Assembly (NCBI GenBank): GCA_017987055.1 | Contig: JAGNUJ010000017.1 | Location: 1-20,318 of the forward strand | Length of the DNA stretch: 20,318 bases | Reading direction: 5' to 3' | Source of the DNA: Giesbergeria sp. | GTDB taxonomy: Bacteria > Pseudomonadota > Gammaproteobacteria > Burkholderiales > Burkholderiaceae_C | Shown: in pieces, positions 1-6,973 of the stretch | How the letters are laid out: every line of letters starts with the position of its first letter | Numbering within the stretch: the first letter of the stretch is position 1 | Position numbers and translations under genes: made by a program | Notes under the pieces: model-generated | The model's input: the letters and a program-made list of their open reading frames with translations, nothing else | Databases searched by the model: none | Told to the model about the DNA's origin: nothing

Positions 1-1211
1 ATGATGGCCACGTCGGCTTGGCCAAATTCGCCGTTGATGTCTTCCATCTCAAACACTTGGTCGTAGGGCACTTCGGCCTCGGCCAGCAGCACGTTCATGT
101 GGCCGGGCATGCGTCCCGCCACCGGGTGGATGGCGTATTTGACGGTGATGCCTTTTTCGGTCAGCTTGGCGGCCAGCTCTTTGACGGCGTGCTGCGCGCG
201 CGCTACAGCCAAGCCGTAGCCGGGCACGATGACCACGGTTTCGGCGTTGCCCAGCACAAAGGCGGCGTCGTCGGCGCTGCCGCTTTTCACCGGGCGCTGC
301 TCTTGCGTGCCAGCAGCAGCAGCCGTGCCGGCCTCGCCGCCAAAGCCGCCCAAAATGACGTTAAAGAACGAGCGGTTCATCGCTTTGCACATGATGTAGC
401 TCAGGATGGCACCGGAGCTGCCGACCAGACTGCCGGCAATGATCAGCATTGAGTTGTTCAGGCTAAAACCAATGCCGGCGGCTGCCCAGCCCGAGTAGCT
501 GTTGAGCATCGACACCACCACCGGCATATCGGCGCCGCCAATCGGGATGATGATCAGCACGCCCAGCACAAAGCTCAGCGCCAGCATGACGAAGAACGCC
601 GTCCAGTTTTCCGTCAGCATGAACACCAAACCAAAGCCGACAGTGGCCAAGCCCAGCACCAAGTTGATCATGTGCTGGCCGCCAAACTGCACTGGCGCGC
701 CTTGGAACAAGCGGAACTTGTATTTGCCCGACAGCTTGCCAAAGGCAATCACCGAGCCGCTGAAGGTGATCGCGCCAATCGCTGCGCCGAGAAACAGCTC
801 CAGTCGGTTGCCGGCCGGAATCGGCTCGCCCTTGGCGACGATGTGGAACGCCCACGGCTCAGCGACGGCGGCCACGGCGATGAACACCGCAGCCAAGCCG
901 ATCATGCTGTGCATGAAGGCGACCAGCTCAGGCATCTTGGTCATTTCGACGCTGCGCGCCATATAGGCACCGGCACCGCCGCCAATCACCAGCGCGCCCA
1001 GCACATAGGCCATGCCGGTGGTGAAGTCGATGTTGAGTAGTTGGGCTTGGCTGTAAATCAGCCCGACGGTGGTCAGCGCAGCAATCGCCATGCCGACCAT
1101 GCCAAACAGGTTGCCCCGGATGGAGCTGGTCGGGTGCGACAGTCCTTTAAGCGCTTGGATAAAGCAGACGCTGGCGATCAAGTACAGCAGCGTGACAAGG
1201 TTCATGCTCAT
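1..1211 (-). CDS. pntB: NAD(P) transhydrogenase subunit beta, PntB (3' end cut off by the window edge)
   Basis: Membrane and NADP(H)-binding subunit of the proton-translocating transhydrogenase, which uses the proton gradient to drive NADH + NADP+ to NAD+ + NADPH. About 403 codons are visible. The N-terminal two thirds is a run of hydrophobic helices (domain II). A soluble domain III follows and contains the NADP-binding stretch PGYGLAVARAQHAV and then AGRMPGHMNVLLAEA. The reading frame is still open at base 1, so roughly the last 60-70 residues are missing. Start: ATG at 1211, preceded by AGGAGA about 6 bases upstream. It overlaps the pntA2 stop as ATGA, so translation is probably coupled; a second ATG lies two codons further in. 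Last gene of the pntA1-pntA2-pntB operon. Family assignment is secure. Confidence 0.95.
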   Translation of the reverse strand, partial: MSMNLVTLLYLIASVCFIQALKGLSHPTSSIRGNLFGMVGMAIAALTTVGLIYSQAQLLNIDFTTGMAYVLGALVIGGGAGAYMARSVEMTKMPELVAFMHSMIGLAAVFIAVAAVAEPWAFHIVAKGEPIPAGNRLELFLGAAIGAITFSGSVIAFGKLSGKYKFRLFQGAPVQFGGQHMINLVLGLATVGFGLVFMLTENWTAFFVMLALSFVLGVLIIIPIGGADMPVVVSMLNSYSGWAAAGIGFSLNNSMLIIAGSLVGSSGAILSYIMCKAMNRSFFNVILGGFGGEAGTAAAAGTQEQRPVKSGSADDAAFVLGNAETVVIVPGYGLAVARAQHAVKELAAKLTEKGITVKYAIHPVAGRMPGHMNVLLAEAEVPYDQVFEMEDINGEFGQADVAI

Positions 1212-1537
1212 GCTTTATCTCCTGCAGCCGCTGGTGCAGCGACTTTCTTTTCTTTCTTGCGGAACATTTCTAACATCCGGCGGGTGACTAAAAAGCCGCC
1301 AAACACGTTGACGGCGGCCAGCGCAACCGCCAGCACGCCCATGCTTTTGCCCAGCGTGGTCTCGGTCAGCGCGGCGGCCAACATGGCACCAACGATGACG
1401 ATGGCTGAGATGGCGTTGGTGACGGCCATCAGCGGCGTGTGCAGAGCGGGCGTGACCGTCCAAACAACGTGATAGCCCACATAAATGGCCAGCACGAAGA
1501 TGATGAGATTCATGAGGGTGGGAGAGACTAAATCCAT
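1208..1537 (-). CDS. pntAB: NAD(P) transhydrogenase subunit alpha part 2 (membrane part), PntA2
   Basis: Small membrane subunit of the three-gene transhydrogenase; together with the start of PntB it forms the proton channel domain. The product is 109 residues with three hydrophobic helices at about 9-27, 38-57 and 65-84. The conserved HTPLMAVTNAIS stretch lies between the first and second, and the tail is Lys-rich and Ala-rich. The frame is open upstream to a GTG at 1588, but the ATG at 1537 gives the usual family N-terminus (MDLVSPTLMNL), with a weak AAGAAG ribosome site 9 bases before it. It starts 61 bases after the pntA1 stop and overlaps pntB by ATGA. In enterobacteria this segment is fused to the end of PntA; separate subunits are common in alpha- and betaproteobacteria. 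Confidence 0.92.
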   Translation of the reverse strand: MDLVSPTLMNLIIFVLAIYVGYHVVWTVTPALHTPLMAVTNAISAIVIVGAMLAAALTETTLGKSMGVLAVALAAVNVFGGFLVTRRMLEMFRKKEKKVAAPAAAGDKA

Positions 1538-1598
1538 GATGGGCGGCTTCTTAATTGAATAGGTAAAGCGATAGAAGAGGGGATGCACGATACGGATG

Positions 1599-2714
1599 TC
1601 ATTTGCGCCGCACCGTGCCTTCGTGCGCCATCAGGCAGGCGGCGACGATGTCGTCTTCCAAGTCCATGTGCAAGGCGCCTTCCTTGTTGATGACCAACTT
1701 GAGGAAGTCGAGCACGTTGCGCGCATACAGCGCCGAAGCGTCCGCAGCGACCAGTGCTGCCAGATTGGTCTCGCCCACCAGTGTCACGCCGTGTTTGATG
1801 ACGGTTTGTCCCGCCTCGGTCAGCGGGCAGTTACCGCCTTGGGGTGCTGCCAAGTCGATGATGACTGAGCCCGCTTTCATCGACTTGACCATGTCTTCGG
1901 TGACCAGCACTGGCGCAGCGCGGCCAGGAATCAGGGCAGTGGTGATGACGATGTCAGCTAGCGCTACGCGCTTGGCGACTTCAGCTTTTTGCCGGTCCAG
2001 CCAGCTTTGCGGCATGGGGCGGGCATAGCCGCCGACACCTTCCGCCGCGTCTTTTTCTTCTTGCGTTTCGTAGGGCACGTCAATGAACTTGCCACCCAGA
2101 GATTCGACCTGCTCTTTGACGCTTGGGCGCACGTCGGAGGCTTCAATCACTGCGCCCAAGCGCTTGGCGGTGGCAATCGCCTGCAGGCCAGCCACGCCAA
2201 CGCCCAAAATCACCACACGCGCTGCCTTAACGGTGCCAGCGGCGGTCATCAGCATCGGGAAAAAGCGCTGGTAGCGGTCTGCAGCCATCATCACCGCCTT
2301 GTAGCCGGCGATGTTGGCTTGGGATGAGAGTACGTCCATGCTTTGCGCCCGGGTGGTGCGCGGTGCGGCCTCTAAGGCATAGGCAGTGACGCCAGCACTG
2401 GCCAGCAGCTGCAGACCCGCAGCATCAAATGGGTTGAGCATGCCGACCACAGTGCTACCAGCACGCAATTGGGGTGCTTCCTCCGGCGTCGGGCAGCGTA
2501 CTTTGATTAATAAGTCGGTTGCCCAAGCCTCGGCCTGTGTCACGATCTCGGCACCTGCGCTCTCATAGGCCGTATCGGTGACGCTAGCAGCAATGCCAGC
2601 GCCGGATTGCACACGCAAGGTGTGGCCCTGGGCTTTGAGTTTTTTTACTGTCTCTGGGGTCGCGGCTACCCGCGTTTCTCCCGGCATAGTCTCGCTCGGC
2701 ACACCTATCAACAT
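1599..2714 (-). CDS. pntAA: NAD(P) transhydrogenase subunit alpha part 1 (NAD-binding), PntA1
   Basis: Soluble NAD(H)-binding domain I of the proton-translocating transhydrogenase, 371 residues. It resembles alanine dehydrogenase: the N-terminus MLIGVPSETMPGETRVA is typical, the RQD loop is visible as R122-A-Q124-S-M-D127, and the Rossmann nucleotide loop GVGVAGLQAIATAKRLGA spans about 171-188. The ATG at 2714 is preceded by AGGAG 6 bases upstream, a strong start. It is the first gene of pntA1-pntA2-pntB. The upstream region (2715-2840) ends in the fba terminator, so the operon should have its own promoter there, though I see no convincing -35/-10 pair. The length is that of the split subunit, not the roughly 510-residue fused PntA of E. 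coli. Confidence 0.95.
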   Translation of the reverse strand: MLIGVPSETMPGETRVAATPETVKKLKAQGHTLRVQSGAGIAASVTDTAYESAGAEIVTQAEAWATDLLIKVRCPTPEEAPQLRAGSTVVGMLNPFDAAGLQLLASAGVTAYALEAAPRTTRAQSMDVLSSQANIAGYKAVMMAADRYQRFFPMLMTAAGTVKAARVVILGVGVAGLQAIATAKRLGAVIEASDVRPSVKEQVESLGGKFIDVPYETQEEKDAAEGVGGYARPMPQSWLDRQKAEVAKRVALADIVITTALIPGRAAPVLVTEDMVKSMKAGSVIIDLAAPQGGNCPLTEAGQTVIKHGVTLVGETNLAALVAADASALYARNVLDFLKLVINKEGALHMDLEDDIVAACLMAHEGTVRRK

Positions 2715-2839
2715 GTTTACTCCTCGCTGGGTATCAGTGGTATTACTTACTGACCCTAAGCTTACATGAAGAATTTTTCTGTCTGGAAAATTTGTGGGCT
2801 GTTGCGGGAACTCTGCAGCTATTTTTTTTATCAGCGCAT

Positions 2840-2872
2840 AAAAAAACCCGACAGTGCTGCCACCATCGGGTT
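2840..2872 (-). terminator. Rho-independent terminator of fba
   Basis: Read on the minus strand, a 12-pair stem (AACCCGA then TGGTG, closing with CACTG then TCGGGTT, two wobble pairs) encloses a GCAG loop and is followed by a run of seven T. It begins 30 bases after the aldolase stop codon and separates fba from the pnt operon. Confidence 0.9.
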
Positions 2873-2901
2873 ACTGGGTTTATTTTTAGCGCTTTTTTGC
2901 G

Positions 2902-3966
2902 TTAACGGGCAACTTGTGCCAGCGTGCCAGCGGCGTATTGCGCGGCAATGTCGCTCAAGCTGTAGCCCTTGATTTTTGCGCCTTGGCCTTCGCAACCGAA
3001 TTCGAGGTAGCGCTGCTTACAAATCGCCTTGGCGGCTTCGCGGGCGGGCTTGAGCCATTCGCGCGCGTCAAACTTGTCGGGGTTCTCGGCCAAGAATTTG
3101 CGTACTGCACCAGTCATCGCCAAACGGATGTCGGTGTCGATGTTGATCTTGCGCACGCCAAATTGGATGGCTTTTTGGATTTCTTCGACTGGCACGCCGT
3201 AGGTTTGCTTCATGTTGCCGCCGTACTGGTTGATGATGGCCAGCAGGTCTTGCGGCACCGACGAGGAGCCGTGCATCACCAAGTGGGTGTTGGGAATGCG
3301 CTCGTGGATGGCTTGCACGCGGTCAATCGCCAAAATGTCGCCGGTGGGCTTGCGCGAGAACTTGTAAGCGCCGTGGCTGGTGCCAATGGCAATCGCCAGC
3401 GCGTCCAGTTGCGTGCGCTGGACGAAGTCGGCGGCTTGCTCGGGGTCGGTCAGCATTTGCTCGCGCGTCATCACGGCGTCGGTGCCGTGGCCGTCTTCTT
3501 TGTCGCCTTGCATGGTTTCGAGCGAGCCCAAGCAGCCCAATTCGCCCTCGACCGTGACGCCGACTTTGTGTGCCATCTCGACCACTTTGCGTGTCACTTC
3601 GACGTTGTACTCGTAGCTGGCAATGGTCTTGCCGTCGGCTTCGAGTGAGCCGTCCATCATCACCGACGAGAAGCCCAAGTCAATCGCGCCTTGGCAGATG
3701 GCCGGGCTTTGGCCGTGGTCTTGGTGCATCACCAGCGGAATGTGCGGATAGGCCTCGACCGCCGCCAAGATCAAGTGCTTGATGAAGGACTCGCCCGCAT
3801 ATTTGCGCGCGCCGGCACTGGCTTGCAAGATCACCGGCGAGCCAGTTTCGTCGGCTGCGGCCATCACGGCCTGCACTTGCTCCAAGTTGTTGACGTTGAA
3901 GGCGGGAATGCCATAGCCATTTTCAGCTGCGTGGTCGAGCAGTTCGCGCATGGAGACGAGGGACAT
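2902..3966 (-). CDS. fba: Class II fructose-bisphosphate aldolase (Calvin-cycle subtype)
   Basis: Zinc-dependent aldolase that splits or forms fructose 1,6-bisphosphate from glyceraldehyde 3-phosphate and dihydroxyacetone phosphate, acting in glycolysis and gluconeogenesis. 354 residues, normal for this subtype. The zinc/catalytic motif HQDHGQSP (D83, H84) is present, as are [16 protein letters not shown] (third zinc-ligand region) and NIDTDIR (phosphate binding). The start ATG has AAAGGA about 8 bases upstream. The gene lies 81 bases after the sensor kinase on the same strand and ends in a strong terminator. The product name says Calvin-cycle subtype, but no RuBisCO or other Calvin-cycle gene is in the window, so a glycolytic role is the safe reading. 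Confidence 0.96.
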   Translation of the reverse strand: MSLVSMRELLDHAAENGYGIPAFNVNNLEQVQAVMAAADETGSPVILQASAGARKYAGESFIKHLILAAVEAYPHIPLVMHQDHGQSPAICQGAIDLGFSSVMMDGSLEADGKTIASYEYNVEVTRKVVEMAHKVGVTVEGELGCLGSLETMQGDKEDGHGTDAVMTREQMLTDPEQAADFVQRTQLDALAIAIGTSHGAYKFSRKPTGDILAIDRVQAIHERIPNTHLVMHGSSSVPQDLLAIINQYGGNMKQTYGVPVEEIQKAIQFGVRKINIDTDIRLAMTGAVRKFLAENPDKFDAREWLKPAREAAKAICKQRYLEFGCEGQGAKIKGYSLSDIAAQYAAGTLAQVAR

Positions 3967-4047
3967 GGATTAATCCTTTCAGTAGGGTGTTGGGATGGGC
4001 GTTGGATAGCCGCTGGGGTGCTGCTTGATAGGCGGCGAGTTTACCCG

Positions 4048-5436
4048 TCACGCCCCGCGACTAGCGGCCTTAGCGCTGGCAAACGCGATGCGGTAGCAGG
4101 TGGTAAACGGTGTCGGCGCTGGTGTCGGCGTGGGGCTAAATTGCGCACCATGGGCTTGGGCCACGCGAGCAACGATTTCGTGGCCAAGGTGCAGACTGTC
4201 TGCAGCGGCCGCTGTAGATGCTCCGCCGCTGCGCGCTCCATCGTCACATACTTGCACCCAAGCTGCACCGTTGATGCTGTGGCCCAGTTGTAATTCAATG
4301 CACGTGTGCGGCGGCGTGTGTTTGAGAGCGTTTTCTAGCAAATTGCGCAGTGCTATCTCTAGCAGCAGGGTATGCCCTTGAACTATCAATTGCTTTGCGC
4401 CGGTGACTGCTATTTTGTCATTGCGCTTCCAAGCCGCTTGTACGTAGTCGGCGCATACGGTGCGTGCCAGCGCCACTAGATCAACCGGTCTGGCTGTCTC
4501 GTGCATTTGTGCTCGGCTGGTCTGGGCCAGCGCTAGCAACTGGTTGAGCACATGACCGGCGCGCAATGCGTCTTGTCCAATGCGCGTCAGCGCTTCGGTT
4601 TGGGCATCGGCGCTTAAACCACCGCGCAACGCGCTGGCCTGTAATGAAATCGAAGACAAAGGGGTGCGCAGCTCGTGCGCTACTTCATGGGCTAATCGGC
4701 GCTCACGGATGAGCGCAGCCTGTTGGCGATCAAGCAAAGTGTTGATCGAGGCGACCACTGGCTCGAATTCACGCCAAGCGTGACCCGGTGCCAAGCGCTG
4801 TGCACTGCTGGCGTCTAGCGCGGCGACGTCGTGCGACAGCGCGTACAGCGGCTGTAAACCCCGGCGCAACGCCAAACCCAGTGCCAGCGCCACCACCGGC
4901 AGCAGCCACAGGCCGGGTTCGATCATGTGGCCGGCAATGTCGCGAGCCAAGTCGTCGCGCTCGTCCAGCTTGAGCAGCACCATGACTTTGCGGCTGCGCG
5001 CTGTATCCCACTGCGAAAAACTGCGCCAAGTGGCGGCATCAGCTGCTGGGGTGCCCAGCTGCAGATCGGCAAAGCCTTCGGCCGCGCTGAACGGCGGCTG
5101 CGGAGCCGAGCCATTGAGCAGCAGCAAGCGCCCTTGTGCATCCCATTGCACGACGCTGAGCGATTGTTGGTAGTCGTGCTTTTTCAGCCCCGGCAGCTCG
5201 CTGCGGGGCGTGCTCTGCGCCGCGTCCACTTCTTGCGAGGCACGCACATTGAGCAGCAAGGCGGCCACACTGGCCAAGTGGCCGTCGGTGAGCTCATCGG
5301 CTTCTTCGATGCCGGTCTGGTAGCCCAGTACTACAAAGCTAAGCCACACCAGTGCCAGCGCGCCCAGCGACCACAGCAACAGGTGCTGGGTCAGCGAGGG
5401 CCGTTGGGACGTCTGAATGGAGGCGCTGCTGTTCAT
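4048..5436 (-). CDS. QseC/PmrB-like sensor histidine kinase with a degenerate ATP-binding domain
   Basis: Inner-membrane sensor kinase, 462 residues from the chosen ATG. A first transmembrane helix lies at about 19-38, a periplasmic domain at about 39-172, and a second helix at about 174-191. The H-box follows (LAHEVAHELRTPLSSI, phospho-acceptor H254), then the N-box LRNLLENALKHTP (N369). The ATP lid is odd. The G1 box has D398-D-G400 but not the following Gly, no F-box is seen, and the G2 box reads DSLHLGHEIV, where only one of three usual glycines (G418) remains. It lies 10 bases after the response regulator stop, so the two are co-transcribed. A GTG at 5457 would extend it by 7 residues and overlap the regulator; neither start has a strong ribosome site. 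Pairing with the regulator is secure, the stimulus is unknown. Confidence 0.88.
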   Translation of the reverse strand: MNSSASIQTSQRPSLTQHLLLWSLGALALVWLSFVVLGYQTGIEEADELTDGHLASVAALLLNVRASQEVDAAQSTPRSELPGLKKHDYQQSLSVVQWDAQGRLLLLNGSAPQPPFSAAEGFADLQLGTPAADAATWRSFSQWDTARSRKVMVLLKLDERDDLARDIAGHMIEPGLWLLPVVALALGLALRRGLQPLYALSHDVAALDASSAQRLAPGHAWREFEPVVASINTLLDRQQAALIRERRLAHEVAHELRTPLSSISLQASALRGGLSADAQTEALTRIGQDALRAGHVLNQLLALAQTSRAQMHETARPVDLVALARTVCADYVQAAWKRNDKIAVTGAKQLIVQGHTLLLEIALRNLLENALKHTPPHTCIELQLGHSINGAAWVQVCDDGARSGGASTAAAADSLHLGHEIVARVAQAHGAQFSPTPTPAPTPFTTCYRIAFASAKAASRGA

Positions 5437-5446
5437 GGGGTGCTGT

Positions 5447-6151
5447 TTAGGGCGCACTGTCCCAAGGCATGAAATAGCCGACGCCGCGCATGGTCAGAAT
5501 GCACTGGCTGCCTAGCTTGCGGCGCAGGTGGTGGATGTGGACTTCAATCGCGTTGCTGTCGATGGACGACTGCCAGTTGTACAGCCGCTCCTCGATTTGC
5601 TGGCGCGACAGCACCCGCCCGCGCGCTTCCAGCAGCACCAGCAACACCGAAAATTCGCGCGGCGACATATCGATCAGCTGCCCGCTCAGGCGTACCGTGC
5701 GCGCTGCCGGATCGGCTTCGATCTCACCGTAGCGAATGGTGGGCGATGCCCGACCTGCCGAGCGGCGCAGCAGGGCGCGCAAACGGGCATCAAGCTCATC
5801 CACATCAAACGGCTTGGTCAGGTAGTCGTCGGCACCTTGGTCTAGCCCCGCAATGCGCTGATGGACTTGGTCGCGGGCGGTGACGATGAGCACGGGGGTC
5901 GATGGATCAGGCAGTGTCACTATTGCCGAGCCAGTGGCGGGCGCAATCAGGCGCAGGCGACGCAGTAGCTCGCTGCCATCTCCGTCAGGTAGCCCCAAGT
6001 CCAGCAGCACGGCATCAAAGTGCTCGGCGCGCAAGGCGCTCCAAGCGCTGGCCACGCTATCGCACACATCGACTGCATAACCGCGTTGCTGCAAGTTGCT
6101 GCACAGCCCGCTGGCAATGCCAGCATCGTCTTCGACTACAAGAATTCGCAT
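5447..6151 (-). CDS. OmpR-family response regulator, QseB/PmrA type
   Basis: Two-component DNA-binding regulator, 234 residues. The receiver domain has the acidic pair D8-D9, phospho-acceptor D51, T91 and K113. The C-terminal winged helix (about 135-225) shows MSPREFSVLLVLLEARGRVLS and SNAIEVHIHHLRRKLG, a strong QseB/PmrA-like signature. About 14 extra residues (about 69-84) sit between helix 3 and strand 4 of the receiver, where relatives have a short loop. The start ATG at 6151 gives the standard MRILVVEDD; an ATG three codons upstream (6160) is also possible. First gene of the regulator-kinase operon, divergent from the PAP2 gene, with a PmrA-box-like repeat upstream that suggests autoregulation. 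Confidence 0.92.
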   Translation of the reverse strand: MRILVVEDDAGIASGLCSNLQQRGYAVDVCDSVASAWSALRAEHFDAVLLDLGLPDGDGSELLRRLRLIAPATGSAIVTLPDPSTPVLIVTARDQVHQRIAGLDQGADDYLTKPFDVDELDARLRALLRRSAGRASPTIRYGEIEADPAARTVRLSGQLIDMSPREFSVLLVLLEARGRVLSRQQIEERLYNWQSSIDSNAIEVHIHHLRRKLGSQCILTMRGVGYFMPWDSAP

Positions 6152-6166
6152 AGTCGGCATTGTCGC

Positions 6167-6172
6167 TATCTA
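6167..6172 (-). promoter_or_regulatory. Possible -10 element of the response regulator promoter
   Basis: Minus-strand TAGATA (3 of 6 matches to TATAAT) lies 19 bases downstream of the PmrA-box-like repeat. That spacing could fit an activator-dependent promoter in which the box takes the place of a -35. The predicted transcript start would fall very close to the two candidate start codons, leaving little or no leader. Weak on sequence alone. Confidence 0.25.
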
Positions 6173-6191
6173 GCCGCATTGGTGCGACTGC

Positions 6192-6208
6192 GTTAAGGCG
6201 CGGTTAAG
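6192..6208 (-). promoter_or_regulatory. PmrA/QseB-box-like direct repeat
   Basis: On the minus strand the sequence reads CTTAAC-N5-CTTAAC, two identical hexamers with an 11-base period. This matches the form of the PmrA box (YTTAAK-N5-YTTAAK half-sites), except that the last base is C. It lies in the 68-base gap between a QseB/PmrA-type regulator and a divergent PAP2 phosphatase gene. The box orientation points towards the regulator gene and its distance suits that promoter; it is only 11 bases from the PAP2 start. Confidence 0.65.
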
Positions 6209-6219
6209 CGTGTGTACCT

Positions 6220-6969
6220 ATGGTCTGCGCCATGCTGCACTTGCGCCCACCTTTATTTGTTTGTCGTTCTCGACTCCTCGGTATCGCGGCTTCCTCTGAT
6301 GCCATCTGGACATTCGCCAGTTTGTTGTGCTTGCTGGCGTGGGATGCTTTGGGCTGGGATCGCGCTTGGGCGCACGCTTTTGGCGGTAGCGGCGGGTTTA
6401 CGCTGCGTGAGCACCGGTTTTTGGTGGAAGTACTGCACGAAGGCGCGCGTCGCTTGGGGTGGTTGCTCGCGTTGCTGTTGGCGCTTGGCGTGTGGTGGCC
6501 GATAGGAGTTTTGCGGCGCATCGATGCGATAGAGCGCCTGCAATGGGTAGTGAGCCTTTTGCTGGCTTTGGTCGTAGTGGGAGTGTTGAAGCATTTCAGC
6601 ACCACCAGTTGTCCTTGGGATTTGGCCGAGTTTGGTGGCGTGGCGCGCTATGCCTCGCACTGGGCTTTAGGGGTGATAGATGGCGGTGTGGGGCGCTGCT
6701 TTCCTGCCGGTCATGCTTCAGCCGGTTTTGCTTTTATCGGCGGTTACTTTGCCCTGCGCCGATGCCAACCGCAGGCTGCGCGTTGGTGTCTAGGCGGTGC
6801 TTTGGTAGCTGGTTTGATTTTGGGTGGTGCCCAGCAAGTGCGCGGTGCCCACTTTATGAGCCACACGCTGTGGACGGGTTGGTTGTGCTGGACGACGGCG
6901 TGGTGGTGCGATGCCACAGTCAGCGCACTACGGCACCGACAGGCATTGCGCACGCCGGTTGCCGCTTAA
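6220..6969 (+). CDS. PAP2-superfamily membrane phosphatase
   Basis: Integral membrane protein of 249 residues with about five to six hydrophobic helices. It carries the PAP2 phosphatase motifs in variant form. Motif 1 is K124-HFSTTS-C-P, with Cys where Arg is usual. Motif 2 is P162-A-G-H165. Motif 3 is QQVRGAHFMSH, where H211 is the likely nucleophile and His215 replaces the usual Asp. The family removes phosphate from lipid phosphates (undecaprenyl pyrophosphate, phosphatidate, lipid A), so a role in envelope lipid dephosphorylation is inferred; the substrate cannot be read from sequence. Start ATG at 6220 or 6232, neither with a clear ribosome site. It is divergent from the two-component operon and ends 4 bases from the convergent pyk stop. 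Confidence 0.85.
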   Translation: MVCAMLHLRPPLFVCRSRLLGIAASSDAIWTFASLLCLLAWDALGWDRAWAHAFGGSGGFTLREHRFLVEVLHEGARRLGWLLALLLALGVWWPIGVLRRIDAIERLQWVVSLLLALVVVGVLKHFSTTSCPWDLAEFGGVARYASHWALGVIDGGVGRCFPAGHASAGFAFIGGYFALRRCQPQAARWCLGGALVAGLILGGAQQVRGAHFMSHTLWTGWLCWTTAWWCDATVSALRHRQALRTPVAA

Positions 6970-6973
6970 GAAT

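Noticed and set aside
2809..2835. GCAGCTAT-T-run-ATCA upstream of pntA1, as a third repeat copy
   Set aside because: Only the AGCTAT block matches; the CTCTAGCCC and GTGCG blocks are absent.
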